6,735 nucleotides of DNA from Flavihumibacter sp. GTDB taxonomy: Bacteria; Bacteroidota; Bacteroidia; Chitinophagales; Chitinophagaceae. Shown here piece by piece: positions 6,385-6,735 of this stretch (within the stretch, counting starts at the first letter, position 1; each line of letters starts with the position of its first letter). The notes under the pieces were generated by a model that worked only from the letters and a program-made list of their open reading frames with translations, had not been told where the DNA came from and ran no database searches. Position numbers and translations under genes: made by a program. The stretch lies in assembly GCA_025455285.1 (NCBI GenBank), contig JALOMU010000131.1, positions 1 through 6,735 of the forward strand, written 5' to 3'.

Positions 6385-6426
6385 GAATTTAGAAGTGAGA
6401 ATTTAGAAGTGAGAATTTAGAAGTGA
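6385..6426. repeat. Three perfect 14-bp tandem repeats between actB and actC
   Basis: The unit gaatttagaagtga occurs three times head to tail at 6385, 6399 and 6413, beginning with the base after the actB stop codon. A shortened copy (gaagtgaga) continues to about 6435, and a purine-rich stretch follows to about 6463. The unit has no dyad symmetry and is not coding in any frame I could support. Similar AGAAGTGAG-type short repeats occur between genes of Chitinophagaceae in my recollection. The whole actB-actC gap is 139 nt. Confidence 0.93.
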
Positions 6427-6523
6427 GAAGTGAGACGGAAAAGAAAGTAGAAGAAAGAAGAAACTGAACTTATAAAAACCAACAAGCGAAGGGGTTAGAG
6501 CCGACGCTAAATGCTTATACGAT

Positions 6524-6735
6524 ATGGCATTATTAAGATACGAATCGCAAGTTAGAGAGCCACTGGTAACAGGTGCTAAGACTTATCACGATGTAACAGA
6601 AGACATCGTTCGGCCAATTGAAGCGGCTCCTTCCAGGTTATGGAAGATCGGTTTTACCATCTCTGTATTACTGTTGTTATTTGGGGTTTATTCTGTGTAT
6701 CGTGAAGTGGTTTACGGTATCGGGGAATGGAACCT
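6524..6735 (+). CDS. actC: Alternative complex III subunit ActC, NrfD-like membrane protein (5' part only)
   Basis: ActC is the NrfD/PsrC-type integral membrane subunit that binds and oxidises menaquinol and is thought to help conserve energy in ACIII. Seventy codons and two bases are visible from ATG at 6524; the frame runs off the right edge, where several hundred more residues are expected. The start reads MALLRYESQVREPLVTGAKTY, with the YES-x-VREPL and YHDVTEDIVRPIEA signatures that I recognise from Bacteroidota ActC. A first membrane helix begins near residue 40 (WKIGFTISVLLLLFGVYSVY) and is followed by REVVYGIGEWN. An ATG at 6511 is in another frame and gives only 14 codons. Gene order directly after actB supports the call. 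Confidence 0.92.
   Translation, partial: MALLRYESQVREPLVTGAKTYHDVTEDIVRPIEAAPSRLWKIGFTISVLLLLFGVYSVYREVVYGIGEWN

Noticed and set aside
6511..6555. 14-codon frame from ATG 6511 overlapping the actC start, as a leader peptide
   Set aside because: It is short, of ordinary composition (MLIRYGIIKIRIAS) with no run of regulatory codons, and its overlap with actC is best explained by chance.

Overview
The window looks like a chromosomal segment of a Bacteroidota bacterium, most likely of the Chitinophagaceae/Chitinophagales type. The grounds are the protein families (a Bacteroidota-type alternative complex III, a standalone carboxypeptidase-regulatory-like secreted protein, a DUF6787-like membrane domain), a TAnnTTTG-type -7 promoter element, and the lack of Shine-Dalgarno sequences before the main starts. 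The lineage call rests on recognised sequence style, not on a search.

Layout. The left quarter (1-1727) is read on the minus strand. It holds a two-domain gene in which a small two-helix membrane domain is joined, through a Pro/Ser repeat linker, to the purine-synthesis enzyme PurN. After 39 bases comes a secreted protein with a carboxypeptidase-regulatory-like domain that runs off the left edge. A divergent region of about 200 bases (1728-1928) carries a good Bacteroidota -7 element for the rightward genes. From 1929 to the right edge everything is on the plus strand and forms the start of an alternative complex III (ACIII, act) operon: actA (cytochrome with six CXXCH motifs), actB (Mo-oxidoreductase-like domain plus iron-sulfur domain) and the first 70 codons of actC (NrfD-like membrane quinol-oxidising subunit). 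actD, actE, actF and cytochrome oxidase genes would be expected beyond the right edge.

Function. ACIII oxidises menaquinol at ActC, passes electrons through the ActB iron-sulfur clusters to the ActA haems, and on to a terminal oxidase. It replaces the bc1 complex in many Bacteroidota.

Most notable. (1) actB, normally one protein of roughly 1000 residues or more, is broken into two frames. The first stops at 5740 after its first four-cysteine motif. The second begins at 5737 in the -1 frame, with an ATGA stop/start overlap, and holds all remaining cluster motifs. In ferredoxin-like subunits of this type two of the clusters would take ligands from both pieces. This is either a natural split or recoding, a real frame-disrupting mutation, or a sequence error. 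(2) The DUF6787-like/PurN fusion is made through a 15-bp tandem repeat that is almost pure purine on the plus strand and rich in G runs. (3) A bulged hairpin ends two bases before the actB start, and a 14-bp tandem repeat starts directly after the actB stop, before actC.

No tRNA, rRNA, CRISPR array, insertion sequence or phage gene was seen.
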